Origin: Archilochus colubris
Lineage: Eukaryota; Chordata; Aves; Apodiformes; Trochilidae
Reading direction: 5' to 3'
Assembly: GCA_023079485.1 (NCBI GenBank)
Contig: CM041108.1
Coordinates: 3,658,001-3,722,000 of the forward strand
Length of the DNA stretch: 64,000 nucleotides
Position numbers and translations under genes: made by a program. The notes beneath the pieces are model-generated. The model saw only the letters and a list, made by a program, of their open reading frames with translations. It did no database searches and was not told the origin of the DNA. Every line of letters starts with the position of its first letter. Within the stretch, counting starts at the first letter, position 1. Positions 1-10,422 of this stretch are shown piece by piece.

Positions 1-3000
1 ATTATCATTCCTTTCCATTGACTTTTGCAGCAAGACTCTCCATGTGTTTAGTCTTCTCCAAAGAACATGCCAGATGTTAGAGTGAGTGACTTGTTAAGTC
101 CCTGAATACTATTCTTGCTGGTGTACTAAAGCACTGTCTGGGTTTTTCTTTTTAGCTTTTTTAGCTATATATATTACTATTAAAATAATTGGGCCCTGAA
201 CATTCTGACCTGATAAGGTGAAAGAGCCCTGGCTGCCTTTCCTGGGGGTCACGTTTGTGAGTGTTTGCCAGAACAAAGAAATGTTTCTGCATGCAAAGAT
301 CTTCAATAACTTAATCTGAGGTGGAATCATCTGGCTTCAGAAATCGTGCCTCCTGGCAAAACCTGACTTTTGCATTTCAACATCCTGAACTTTAGGCTTC
401 AAGGAGGCTTTTGTGCTTCTGGGGTTCTGCTCTTCTCCCAGAAGAGAGCTCTTTAGAAATGATTGACGACGAGGCCAATTTCTACCTTTGCAAAATTTTC
501 TTGTGGGGGAAAAGCTCTGAGGAAAGCAGACGTCTCCTTACAAAGGGACTGAAGCCCTTTGCCGTCCCCACTGGCCCACAGGAATCTTAATTGGATTAAA
601 ATACAAGTCTGTATATTGTGATTTTGCATGCTATGGATCCCACCCTCTTGTTTTTAGCCACATTGGCCAAGCTCAATGAAGTGCACTGTCAATGTTTTAG
701 CTTTGCCTTTGGTGTCCCTCAGTTGGAGCTCATTAAGCATTCGGGGAATAATAATTCTGGGGCTTGAACTTTGATCTGAGGAATCTGGGAAAGAAAGGGC
801 CGGAAATTGCAGCAGCCTGATTAGCTACCCCAAGTTGATCAACTTTGCTGCCAGATGCAAGCAGAGCTCCCAGAGGCTGGAAGACAATGGTGTGAGCAAG
901 GGAGAGCTGCTTCTCCCTGTTGTGTCTGTGCTCTGATCACATCCCATTACTGTCTCTGCTGCAGATGGCACTTTGAACCACTTCACACACACTCACAGCC
1001 AACCAGAGGCTTTGTCCAAAATATCTTCTCGGCAGAAAAATAATAATTATTTTTAATTATTTTAAAATCCTTGGTATTTGCTGATTTTCCTGCGAGCTGT
1101 GTGTTTTCATCCAGGACAGGAAACATCAAAATATCTTGAGAGGAGCTCAACCAAAGCTCTGAGGGAAAGGGTATGTGGAGTCTGAACTTGTGGGAGTTTC
1201 AGAGGGAAAGTATGAATTACATTGTGGTGAGACCAGGAGAGACTGAGTGTGTGCCAGAATTGTACACACTAAGGAATACTTTAGTCCTTAGGAGGAAATT
1301 TAGATTAGGGTATAAAACCTAAAATGCTTCTATTGAGAGCAAGGCAGAATTATTTGTAATATATTTTCATTTTCCAAAAAATATAATGAGAATTGCAACT
1401 CCAATTCAAGCACATGTTGTGACAACCTAAATTCAGTGACAAACCAGCTTCAGCACTCAGCTGCATCTGACTGGAATTTTTCTGACATTGGTGACTGAAA
1501 AATCCCAGCTGTAATTGAGTGGAAAGTGAAATAAGTTGTTTCTAGCAAAGTAGTGTGAGGCTCAGATACTTTCCTCTCTTAAAGTAGGTGGAAGATGTAG
1601 CTGCTGCCATCAGAATACCTTGAAAGTACTGAAATATTGAACCTTCCATCTTTGGAAAGCTTTCCTTATCATTGTCACTTGTCTCTTGCAATTTTTTACA
1701 CTTGCAGCTTCTGTCAAGAGGCTCATCAAATGTCTACCTCAGTATCTAAGAGTAATAAATACCCAGAAAAACCTGCTGCCTGGTGCCATGTTTCTGCATG
1801 CTTGGCCAGCTGGCAAAAGAGGAATGGGATGTGGAGCCTTTCCAGAAGAGCTTCTGAGGAAGAAATTATTTTTGGTTTTTTTTTTGGTCCCTGCTAGAAA
1901 TCAAACACTAAATATTGTAGTTGAAAACCCAAATGATTTAGGTTCCAGAAGTAAGATATTGTGGTGTCTTCTGGACTGCTCTGTGTACATGGCAGATTTT
2001 CCCATTCTAGGCATAGAGTGAGGGGCTCTCAAACTGGAATCTACTCCAGGATGTTTTGCAGGAGGAGAACTGCAGGCATTGAAATGATGTTGTTTGAAAT
2101 AAAGTTTCCTTTTCAAACGAAAAACATAACACAACTTTGGCAAACCCTCTGCCTTCCAGATTCTCCCTGTTGGAGTTGTGTGTAGTATCAGGAATTATCT
2201 TTAATAGGATTTTGGGGAAATTCTCTGCCAGGTGACTGGGTCTTGGTTTTCATGGTGGAGGGGTCTTAAAGAGCCACATGTCCTCTCAGATTTGAAGTTT
2301 TCTATCCCTATGTAAAGCTGAAGCTTTGCTTTGAGGCAAGAGGCACAGAGGAAGCTGATACAATTCCAACATGTTCATATCCTGAAGTCTTTTCATTTCC
2401 CCTGGCTGCTGTTGCAATAGCACCATTTCACTGAATAAATTAATCAGAACATAAGATTTTTTGAATATGAAGACTCAAAAAAAAAAAACAAACCAGGTTA
2501 CACTTGTGAATTTGATAAAGCTGCTGGAGTTGGGGGTTAGTCATTATTTTTCCCTCTGTGGGTGAAATGCTTACAAGAACCTTCACTATTGTTGCTAGAA
2601 AAAGTGGCTTCCTGTGATATAAAGTAATTTTTTTGAATAGGAAACATATGGCTGGCCCCTAATAACAGAGTAATATTCAGGTGCTGGTGGCATATGCCTC
2701 CAGTCATGTTGCAGGAAGCTATCTTGGAAATCTGGTGGCAGAGGCTTAGACACTTCATTTTCAGGAAGTAGGATGGGGGGAAGAAATCTGAAACTGATAT
2801 CAGAAATACATTTACATTTTTAATTTCACTGGAAGTTCTTTGCTATCTCTACTTTAACATTCTCTGATATTCATTCCCTCTTAGCTATAGTAAACAAATA
2901 CTGGGTGAGGTCTGCATTGCTCCTTTGAATACTTATCTGAGGAAAAAACTGTAATTTCATAATGAAAGTCCCTCTCAGGACTCAGTATCTCATGAGTTCA

Positions 3001-4399
3001 CCTGTCTGTACCTAAGTTGGCCATCGGTGCAGAATGGAGGAGTTAAAAATTGCTTTATAGTCATAAAGTTAGAGTGGATGCTCTGTAGTCCCTCCTCACT
3101 CTCCAGGATTTCAAGTCCCAGGCTGTCCCTGGGCTGATGTTTTCCCACCTAGAGTTTTGTTGCCCTTCTTGTGAGCAAATCTGATGAGTCTTGTGCTGAG
3201 AATAAGAAACTTCTCATTCTAAATTATCATTAATCTCTTCCTTTCTGTGCCAGCCTTCTTGTAATCATTGGCCCTACCTGTCCCATCACTAATTCTCAGC
3301 CCCCTTTATTAAAAACAGTTAATTGCCCAATCTTTCAATCCAGCACTAAGTCATTCAGTCTTTTCTCGTGTGTCTCAGCTTCAAGAGATCTGGACTGAAC
3401 TGTATTTGGAGATTTTATTTTTATCTACCTGCTTGTAATAAATTTACCTTTGTTTCCTTAACCTGAGCCAAACTATAAACTTTCTTTTTTTTTTTTTTTT
3501 TCTTTTTCCCCTCTGGGCTTTGAAAACTTTAGATGTGCTGTTCTGTCCCAGCCCCAGTATTCAGGTCCCTTCTCAGAAGGATTGATTAAGTGTCTACAAC
3601 TATGCATCTAAGATAGTGCTATAATAAAAGTGACAAATGAGGAAGAATAGTGTGTCTGCTAGAAACCTAGCATGACTGAATGAAAAAACTGCTCAGTGTA
3701 ATTTATTGTCAATGAAGAACCATCAGCAGGAGAGAGGGAACCTAATTCATACCAATTAATTAGGTAAGGGACTTAAACCTTGATCTTCCCCAGCTCTAGC
3801 CACAGAGTCACTTGGTATCTCAGAGGGCTTTGGACTCTCACTGCAAACTCTTACAAAGAATTTTAATTGGTTCAAACGTCTGCCAGAACAATAACCAAGA
3901 AAACCCCTCTGAATATACCTAGTGTGGGAATGTCACCATGTTGGCAGTTCCCAGAGGCTTCACCTGGACCTTTTCCTGGATGTCCAGAGTTCTTTCAGCA
4001 CTGCTGGTTTAAATAGCTTGTGCTGTTTAATAATGCCAGGCTTTTCCCTGGGGGAGAAAGCTGCAGGTAGTGTACCAGCCACCCTCCCCTCCCTGACCCC
4101 ATAAACAGAGCATCCTGATGCTAGGATAGAGAACTGGAGTCGTCTCCAGGTAATTTTCCCTTCTCCCCAGCCTTAGGAAGCACTAAATCTGTGCCAGTGG
4201 GATGGGGAGGGGACAAATAGCACCTTTTGCATGCTTGGCCAGAAAAACCCATTCTCAGGCAGGGAGCACAAAAGAAGAGGGTTTTATGAGGCTGGGTGAG
4301 GCTGCTGCTGGCTGAAGGGATCCCACCATGCTGCCACATGCTGATAAAAGGAGGATTTTATGTGATGTAATTCCCACCATGGTCTGCACTCCACTGGAG
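1..4399. other. Noncoding AT-rich stretch, no gene seen
   Basis: No open frame here exceeds about 110 codons and none resembles a known protein family. I see no young repeat. There is a T-tract at about 3485-3500 and scattered A/T-rich runs. It reads as ordinary intergenic or intronic vertebrate DNA. A highly diverged repeat could be present below what the eye can detect. Confidence 0.7.
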
Positions 4400-4592
4400 C
4401 TTCAGGCAAAAATCAGTGTGGTCAGCTTGAGGGTGGAGAGCAGAGGGGAGGAGGGCATCCCAGAGCAAGAATGTTTTTACAAATAAAGGAACACACACAC
4501 AGAGAGAAAAAAAATTCCACTAAAGCTCTTCCTCCCCTGACAGTTTGTCGGCAGTGCCTGGGTTATGTGTGCAATCTCCACATGAGCCAGTT

Positions 4593-4625
4593 GCTTGTCC
4601 TACAAAAATGATTTGTTAGACAAGC
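4593..4625. repeat. Short hairpin, 14-bp arms with 5-base loop
   Basis: The left arm GCTTGTCCTACAAA (4593-4606) and the right arm TTTGTTAGACAAGC (4612-4625) pair at 12 of 14 positions around the loop AATGA. The stem is too short for a typical microRNA precursor. It could be a palindromic protein-binding site or chance. Confidence 0.6.
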
Positions 4626-5231
4626 AGAGCCAGAGTTGAGAGCAGGGGGAGGTGGAAGGACTCGAGGTGGAGGGGGAAACCTTGGAATGGATTCAGGAAT
4701 GACTGATGGGCTTGTCTGAAAAAATTTTATCCGACTACTACCTTCTGGAAGGGGGGGCTGAGAAGTGGAAGGGGGAGAAGTGAGAAAAGGCAAATGGAGA
4801 AGGGCTGGGCCGTCTGCTCTGCCATGGTGATGTTTTATTTTTCCCTGCTAAATACAAAATTGATTTTTTTTTTTAGATGCATAAAAAGGGAGAGGAGGAA
4901 TAAAAAAAAATCCCTCTACCTCTCTCTTGTAATTCCCAGACAAAGGAAGCTGAAGCAGACACCCCAGACAATGAACAGTCCTTTCTCCTTTAAGCATTTG
5001 CCTTTCTCAGCAGTTAAGGTTAAAAAAAAAGAACACAACAAACCAAAACAAACAAAAAACAAACCAGAAAAGACCTCATTGAAGGAATGAATTTAAAAGA
5101 TGACCCTGGAAAATGTAGTAGCCTTTTTATTTGATGAGAAATCAAGTTCATAGAGTGCAGTACCAGAGGTGCTGGGATTTGGTCGTTCAGTTGTTTCCTG
5201 GCAATCAGAACATTTCTTTTTAGTCTGGTAT

Positions 5232-5341
5232 CATCCTCTCATCTTCTCCCTCCCTCTGCCTCTCCTTCTCTTCCTCTTCTCTCATCCTTTTTCCTTCCTC
5301 CCCTTTTTCTCTCTCCCCCCCCTCTCTCCTTTTTCTCTTTA
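5232..5341. repeat. Long polypyrimidine (CT-rich) tract
   Basis: For about 110 bases the plus strand is almost entirely C and T, with only a few interrupting A or G bases. Such mirror-like homopyrimidine tracts can form triplex DNA and are common low-complexity sequence in vertebrates. No splice acceptor followed by a plausible exon is evident next to it. Confidence 0.8.
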
Positions 5342-5525
5342 CTTGCCAGTTCAGGCATTCTCACATACATTACCCCTTCCTTTCATCTCCGGAATGACCT
5401 GAAATGACCTTTTGCCTGGCACTAGACGTGACTTAACTGATAATAGCAGATACTCGGGGGCCTCAAGCCGTGGCTTGTCTGAGCACGTAGAGGGAGGGGC
5501 AGGGAGGAAAAAAAGATTAAATCCC

Positions 5526-5546
5526 TTTTTTTTTTTTTTTTTTTTT
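5526..5546. repeat. Poly-T tract
   Basis: An uninterrupted run of about 21 T. On the minus strand it could be the A-tail of an old retroposed sequence, but no retrotransposon body is recognisable next to it. Confidence 0.8.
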
Positions 5547-6189
5547 AAATATGGAAAGAGTTTCTCGTTGTAGCAGCATTTCCTGCAAGGTAGCAATTAA
5601 TGCAGCTTTGTGCTGCTTGTTGCCAGGTGGATAAAATCCTTCCAATGCTTTCCTTAGAGCCCCTACCCCCGAGCTGTTATCCCAGCCAGGGAGGGGCAGC
5701 AGAAATCTGGCTGCAAATGGTTAAAAACTCCCCAGCAGAATTTTGATGCCACTGGCTACTCCTGCTCTGCATTGCGTCTCCTCTCTCTTTGTGCTCTCCC
5801 CTCTCAGCCAAATACTTGTTGGAACAGCACAAATGTCCTTCTGTCTTAAAAAACCGGCACTTTTAGGTGCCTAATCTGGGCAAAAGGTTATTATTTGGCT
5901 TCTTAATGTCCCTCGAAGCCATGGAGGTAACGATAAGATTGCGATCAGCCCCGCTGGGTTTCTGATTTTTATTTTTTTTTCGTTTTAACTATTTATTTGG
6001 ATACTCGGCGAGGCTGGGGGAGTTACCACAGCAACGACTCTGAGTCTTGAACATGAAAGGGCTCTTATTGTGCCATGTGGTGCCTCAGAGATACAGAGAA
6101 AGAAGGAGGCGGGGAGGAGAATTCCTCTTTAAAGAAACAATAGCGAGACATTATGTGAACTTTTGGGGCCTTATAATAAAGTTGGGAGG

Positions 6190-6213
6190 AAAAAAAAAAA
6201 AGGGGGGGGGGGG
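6190..6213. repeat. A-run followed directly by a 12-G run
   Basis: Twelve A (6190-6201) are followed without interruption by twelve G (6202-6213), with a second short G-run/A-run pair at about 6228-6240. The G-run could support a G-quadruplex. Its length is likely to be polymorphic and error-prone in sequencing. Confidence 0.8.
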
Positions 6214-6330
6214 AGCTGCAAGAGTCTGGGGGGAAAAAAAATGTGCTGACTTCCAGAACTTTGGGAAGAGAGGTGTATGTGTTTATAGAAATATTAATTA
6301 AGTGTTAAAATAAAGCTTAAAATATATACA

Positions 6331-8519
6331 TGCATTGAGTTCTTTTCTCTGACAGATCATTTAGCTGGTCAGGCTGTAGGACTGCCCAAGCAGATCAGAG
6401 CTTGGGGTCAGAACCCAAGATATGTTTTTTATTTAATTTTATTTTTTGAACTTTGTTCTGCCCTTTCTTTCAAGAGAAAGGAAAAGGAGTGGGTGTTAAA
6501 ATGTCAAGAAAGGTACCACAGAGCAGTCTGTTTTCCATTGTCCAATATCATGGGGTGGCTGAAACTCCAGACAATGGGAAAATGTGGATAATGGGGTTAC
6601 TAAAGGATGCAGAGCAGGAATATGTGGATAACTGCATGCAGAGGTGCAGGGGAACTTATTAGTTGAGATTTTCCACTCTCTTGATCAGATCCAGCCTGGG
6701 ACTGAACGTGGTGCCCCTTGAGTGTCCCTGTGTTGGGCTCCCTGTGTTCCAGATGATTTTATTTGCTCCAGCCCAGAGCTGCCCCCATACCTGTGCTGAG
6801 CCCTGTGCTTGGCTTCATCCTCCCAGCCCTGGGACCATCTTTAGGGGCTGACCATGCTGTAGAAACCTGGGAGTGACTGTGCACCAACCTATCCCCAAAT
6901 ATTTAGGTGTTCATTTAAGTTCCTGAGGCAAGGAGGAGTTTCTCTGGAAGAATCAAGAGCCCCTGTTGTGTTCTGTACAGCTGTACCTGGAAGTGGCTGT
7001 TGCTCTGAAGAGCCTCCTGCCACCACACCTTTTGTCATGGAAGGAACCCTTCCCAGGTGTGCTGCATAGAGAAAATAAATTTAATCATTTCTAGTCTTCC
7101 ACTGAAGAGTCCTTGTGGTGGGAGCCCCAGCAAGCAGGGTGACAGCACTTTGAACAGATTCATATATTCTGTTTTCTCTTCTCCAACTGGTTTGAATACC
7201 TGTGTCAGAACTCCCGAGCACCTTGTCCCCCGCTGTAACCCAGAGATAATGCATTTCCTTTCCACAGACCCATTTACAAGTCAATTCTGATTTTTTTTTT
7301 CCCCCCAAGTATTCACTTGAGCTCCAGGTATTGTCAGTATTTGGGGCGAGGGCAGAGTGGGAGAAATCTGGGACCTGCTCAGACAACATCTCAGCATCTT
7401 CCTCCCCTGGCTGAGTTTGCAAGGCTTGAGCTGGCAGGGAAATGTTAACCACTGGTACTGGACAAACCCCAAAGCTCCAAGTGAAATTGGGCCCTATCTC
7501 CCACACCTTGATAGGATTTCTCAGGAGTGATCGTGCAGCTGGCCCTGGAATTCCTGGGGTTTCCACGTTACTGAGGAAAAAGATTGGAGTTCCCCTGAAA
7601 TTGAAGAGGAAAACCAAAGGGAGTCAGGGACTTCACTGCAGGTTAACATCAGTCCAACAATCTTAAATCAACCATGTGTCATTTGTAAAATGCTTTCCAT
7701 TCCTCTTTGCCTTGTGCTGGGCAAATCTCGGAGTATTCATTGCCAGGAAGGTTCCCATCAGACCCAAAGAAATAACCATAATATCCATCTTTTTGTGATG
7801 TCTCAGCCTCCGGAGTGCTCAAGCTCATAATCTTGTAACACATTTGGATGTTTATTTTCTATCCATACAATGTTTGCTTTTTCTAAGTACAATGTTAGAC
7901 ATCCAAAGGGCTGCAACGTTTTCGTAACAAGATTGCGTTTTCCTCATGCCCAAACCAGGGCACCTCCTGTGCATGGAGTGTAGAAACTTTACATTTGGAA
8001 TGATATTGTGTAACTGCTTAGGATTACTTTCCCTCTCCAGTACAAGTTCAAACTCTATTCTTAATTAATTACCTGGGTTTCCAGCTCTTCTTTTTAGAGT
8101 ACTGTCAGTAAATGGAGTGAAGTGGATTAAATTACTGTTGGAGGTGAAGGACAAGGCAAATCATAGTTTATTGCCTGAAAAGCATGAGTGCCTGAAGTGA
8201 TGATGATTGTATATTCCTAAGGATGTTAAAGTGTCAGCTGTCTAAATGTCTCTGGTGATGGTATCATAAAAGATTTCTGGTTTCTCACCTGTGGGATGCT
8301 TGGAAGTTAGGCTGAGATCTGTCAGGATAATAATGGCACTAAACCTTCCTCTAATTCTCAGAATACATGTGAGGGTGAGATTAGGGGAAAGAAAAAATAA
8401 ATAGTTGGGTTAAATCTCTAATCTCTTTATCAATAAGAAAAAATGATGCAGTGAAAAAGTGAAGTGAACAATGGCATCTTATAGGTTAGCAGCCAATGGA
8501 GTGATGCCTGGACCTCAAG
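6331..8519. other. Noncoding stretch, no gene seen
   Basis: The longest open frame here is about 178 codons on the minus strand (7081-7617). Its translation is low in recognisable motifs and has overlapping open frames on the other strand, so I treat it as chance. No repeat is recognised. Confidence 0.6.
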
Positions 8520-9228
8520 TGGCAGTGGAAAGGTTGGAGAGCAGCCAGACAGAGAGGGACCTTGTAGTTTGGATTGCCAGGAAGCTGAACAGGAGCCAGC
8601 AATGTGCCCAGGTGGCCAAGAAGGCCAATGGCATCCTGGGCTGGCTCAGGAACAGCGTGGCCAGCAGGTCCAGGGAAGGGATTCTGCCCCTGTGCTCAGC
8701 TCTGGTGAGGCCACAGCTTGAGTCCTGTGTCCAGTTCTGGGCCCCTCAGCTCAGGAAGGAGATTGAGGTGCTGGAGCAGGTCCAGAGAAGAGCAAGGAGG
8801 CTGTGAAGGGATCCAGCAGAATTCCTGTGAGGAAGGGCTGAAGGAGCTGGGGGTGTTGAGGCTGGAGAAGAGGAGGCTCAGGGGAGACCTCATCACTCTC
8901 TACAACTCCCTGAAAGGAGGTTGGAGCCAGGGGGGGGTTGGGCTCTTTTCCCAGGCAACTCTCAGCAAGACAAGAGGGCAGGGTCTCAAGTTGTGCCAGG
9001 GAGGTTTAGGTTGGAGATGAGAAAGAATTTCTTTCTGGAGAGGGTGATCAGGCATTGGAATGGGCTGCCCAGGGAAGTAGTGGATTCTCCGTGTCTGGAG
9101 ATCTTTCCAAAGAGCCTGGATGTGGCACTGAGTGCCATGGGCTGGGAACCACGGGGGGAGTGGATCAAGGGTTGGACTTGATGATCTCTGAGGTCCCTTC
9201 CAACCCAGCCCATTCTATGATTCTACGA
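8520..9228 (+). mobile_element. CR1 LINE retrotransposon, 5'-truncated copy 1
   Basis: A 5'-truncated chicken-repeat-1 (CR1) non-LTR retrotransposon. The first part encodes the C-terminal part of the CR1 reverse-transcriptase protein, with the family hallmarks [25 protein letters not shown] and [12 protein letters not shown] stop follows at 8804-8806. Further CR1 segments continue in other frames: [13 protein letters not shown] in a second frame, then RKNFFLERVIRHWNGLPRE and LEIFPKSLD back in the first. The 3' end finishes at ATTCTATGATTCTA, the usual CR1 terminal short repeat. Full-length CR1 is about 4.5 kb, so roughly the last 0.7 kb is present and it cannot move on its own. The 5' limit is approximate; homology becomes clear at about 8520. 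The 3' portion is almost identical to the minus-strand copy at 57516-58098. Confidence 0.95.
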
Positions 9229-9958
9229 AAGGAGCACAGTCCCAGCAAGCTGGTCCAGGACTCAGATAGGATCCTCCCTGCCTGCCCAAGCCATGACCTC
9301 TCTGTGGACAACCCAAAAAACTGTGATATGCTGTGATATGGACAGGAACTCACTTGATACTCTGAGACACAGAAAAGCATTTCATAACAGACACCAAACA
9401 GTGATTTCCTCTTTAATCAACTGCTTAACTTCTGCATGTTAACAACACCAACGAGAAGTGATTTAGATAAGCTTGGGTTATTAGGAAATCTTTTTAGGAG
9501 CTGTGGAGTACTTCAAGCATGTGGAAGTGGCTGTTAAAAGCATTTGTATTACTTAGTAATTTGAAAAATATGGAAACATAAAAAAAGAAATGGTGTCCAC
9601 AGTGAGCTGGGTGGTATTTGTGCATCTGGGCAGGCAGAGGCTGGAAACTGGAGTGTTATTTAGGAGTTTTGACTCCTGAAATTTGTGTCTCCTTCCAACT
9701 GGCAAATCAGCAGTGCTCAGCACCTAACAGGGCTGGGTCTGTCCTGCTGGGTTCTCCATCAGGCCTCTGCTTTCTGTAGAGAAAGGAGAGAGGAAGCTTC
9801 AGACCCTGCTGCCTCTTCCCTTCCTACGTGTCCTCGCTTGACCATGCCCCACATGATGCAGTCTGGACTCCTGATTTATGGCCTCATCTCTTCCACTAAT
9901 TTCAGTTCCAATTCATAACCTTGGTCCCCAAGCTGCAAACCCCCATTTGTGAGTGGGA

Positions 9959-10008
9959 GTGGAAGCTTTTGGGATGTCTTGAAGTGGAAGCTTTTGGGAT
10001 ATCTTGAA
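9959..10008. repeat. 25-bp direct tandem duplication
   Basis: Two adjacent units start with GTGGAAGCTTTTGGGAT and differ at one position (ATGTC versus ATATC). The third unit is only hinted at by GTGAAG. This is probably a recent slippage or local duplication. Confidence 0.85.
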
Positions 10009-10395
10009 GTGAAGGCTCCCAGCTGTCTGTGTCTTCCTCTACCCCAGCCCTCTGGTAGGTGTGAGCTGCATCTGAACCTCTTCAGTTAACAGCAGAGATT
10101 TGAAAGGTGTTGGGGCTTGACTTGGACAAACCAGGCTGCAAGCTGTGACATTTCACCACCTGATGCTCAGGTGATCAGCAGACAGGCAGCCTGAGCATCC
10201 CCAGGAGCTGGAGCAGTCAGTCTGGCTGGGCTCTCATTAGGCAGCTGGGGATGGGAAGCATTCAGGGAACACTTTTTAAGATGAGCTTTAGGGAGCAGGT
10301 TGAGCTCTGCAAATTGCAGGTACCACTTAGAAGCAAAACTTGTCCTGAGCTTGAGAGGTTTGAGCACTCTGGGCTGTATTAAGTGCCTGATACCT

Positions 10396-10422
10396 GGTAC
10401 TTAGTACCTGATACTAAGTACC
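10396..10422. repeat. Perfect 11-bp inverted repeat, 5-base loop
   Basis: GGTACTTAGTA (10396-10406) and TACTAAGTACC (10412-10422) are exact reverse complements around CCTGA. It lies in a wider run of TACCTG/TAAGTACCTG repeats (about 10383-10437), so it may have arisen by local repeat turnover. Confidence 0.8.

Larger units (their letters stand above)
4400..6330. promoter_or_regulatory. Possible conserved noncoding / regulatory block
   Basis: This stretch differs in texture from its flanks. It has no recognisable transposon and holds several non-repetitive AT-rich motifs typical of vertebrate conserved elements, for example around 4550-4630 and 5850-6050. CpG dinucleotides are locally more frequent (about 5930-6050) than in most of the window. 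It also contains a near-perfect hairpin at 4593-4625, a polypyrimidine tract at 5232-5341 and an A-run/G-run junction at 6190-6213. That it is an enhancer is inference from composition only; alignment between species was not possible. Confidence 0.3.

Noticed and set aside
2415..2435. Segment resembling the miR-29 mature sequence (TAGCACCATTT)
   Set aside because: Only the first 11 bases agree and no hairpin precursor can be formed around it.
7081..7617. 178-codon open frame, minus strand
   Set aside because: The longest frame in the window, but without family motifs, overlapped by open frames on the other strand and low in complexity of evidence; likely chance.
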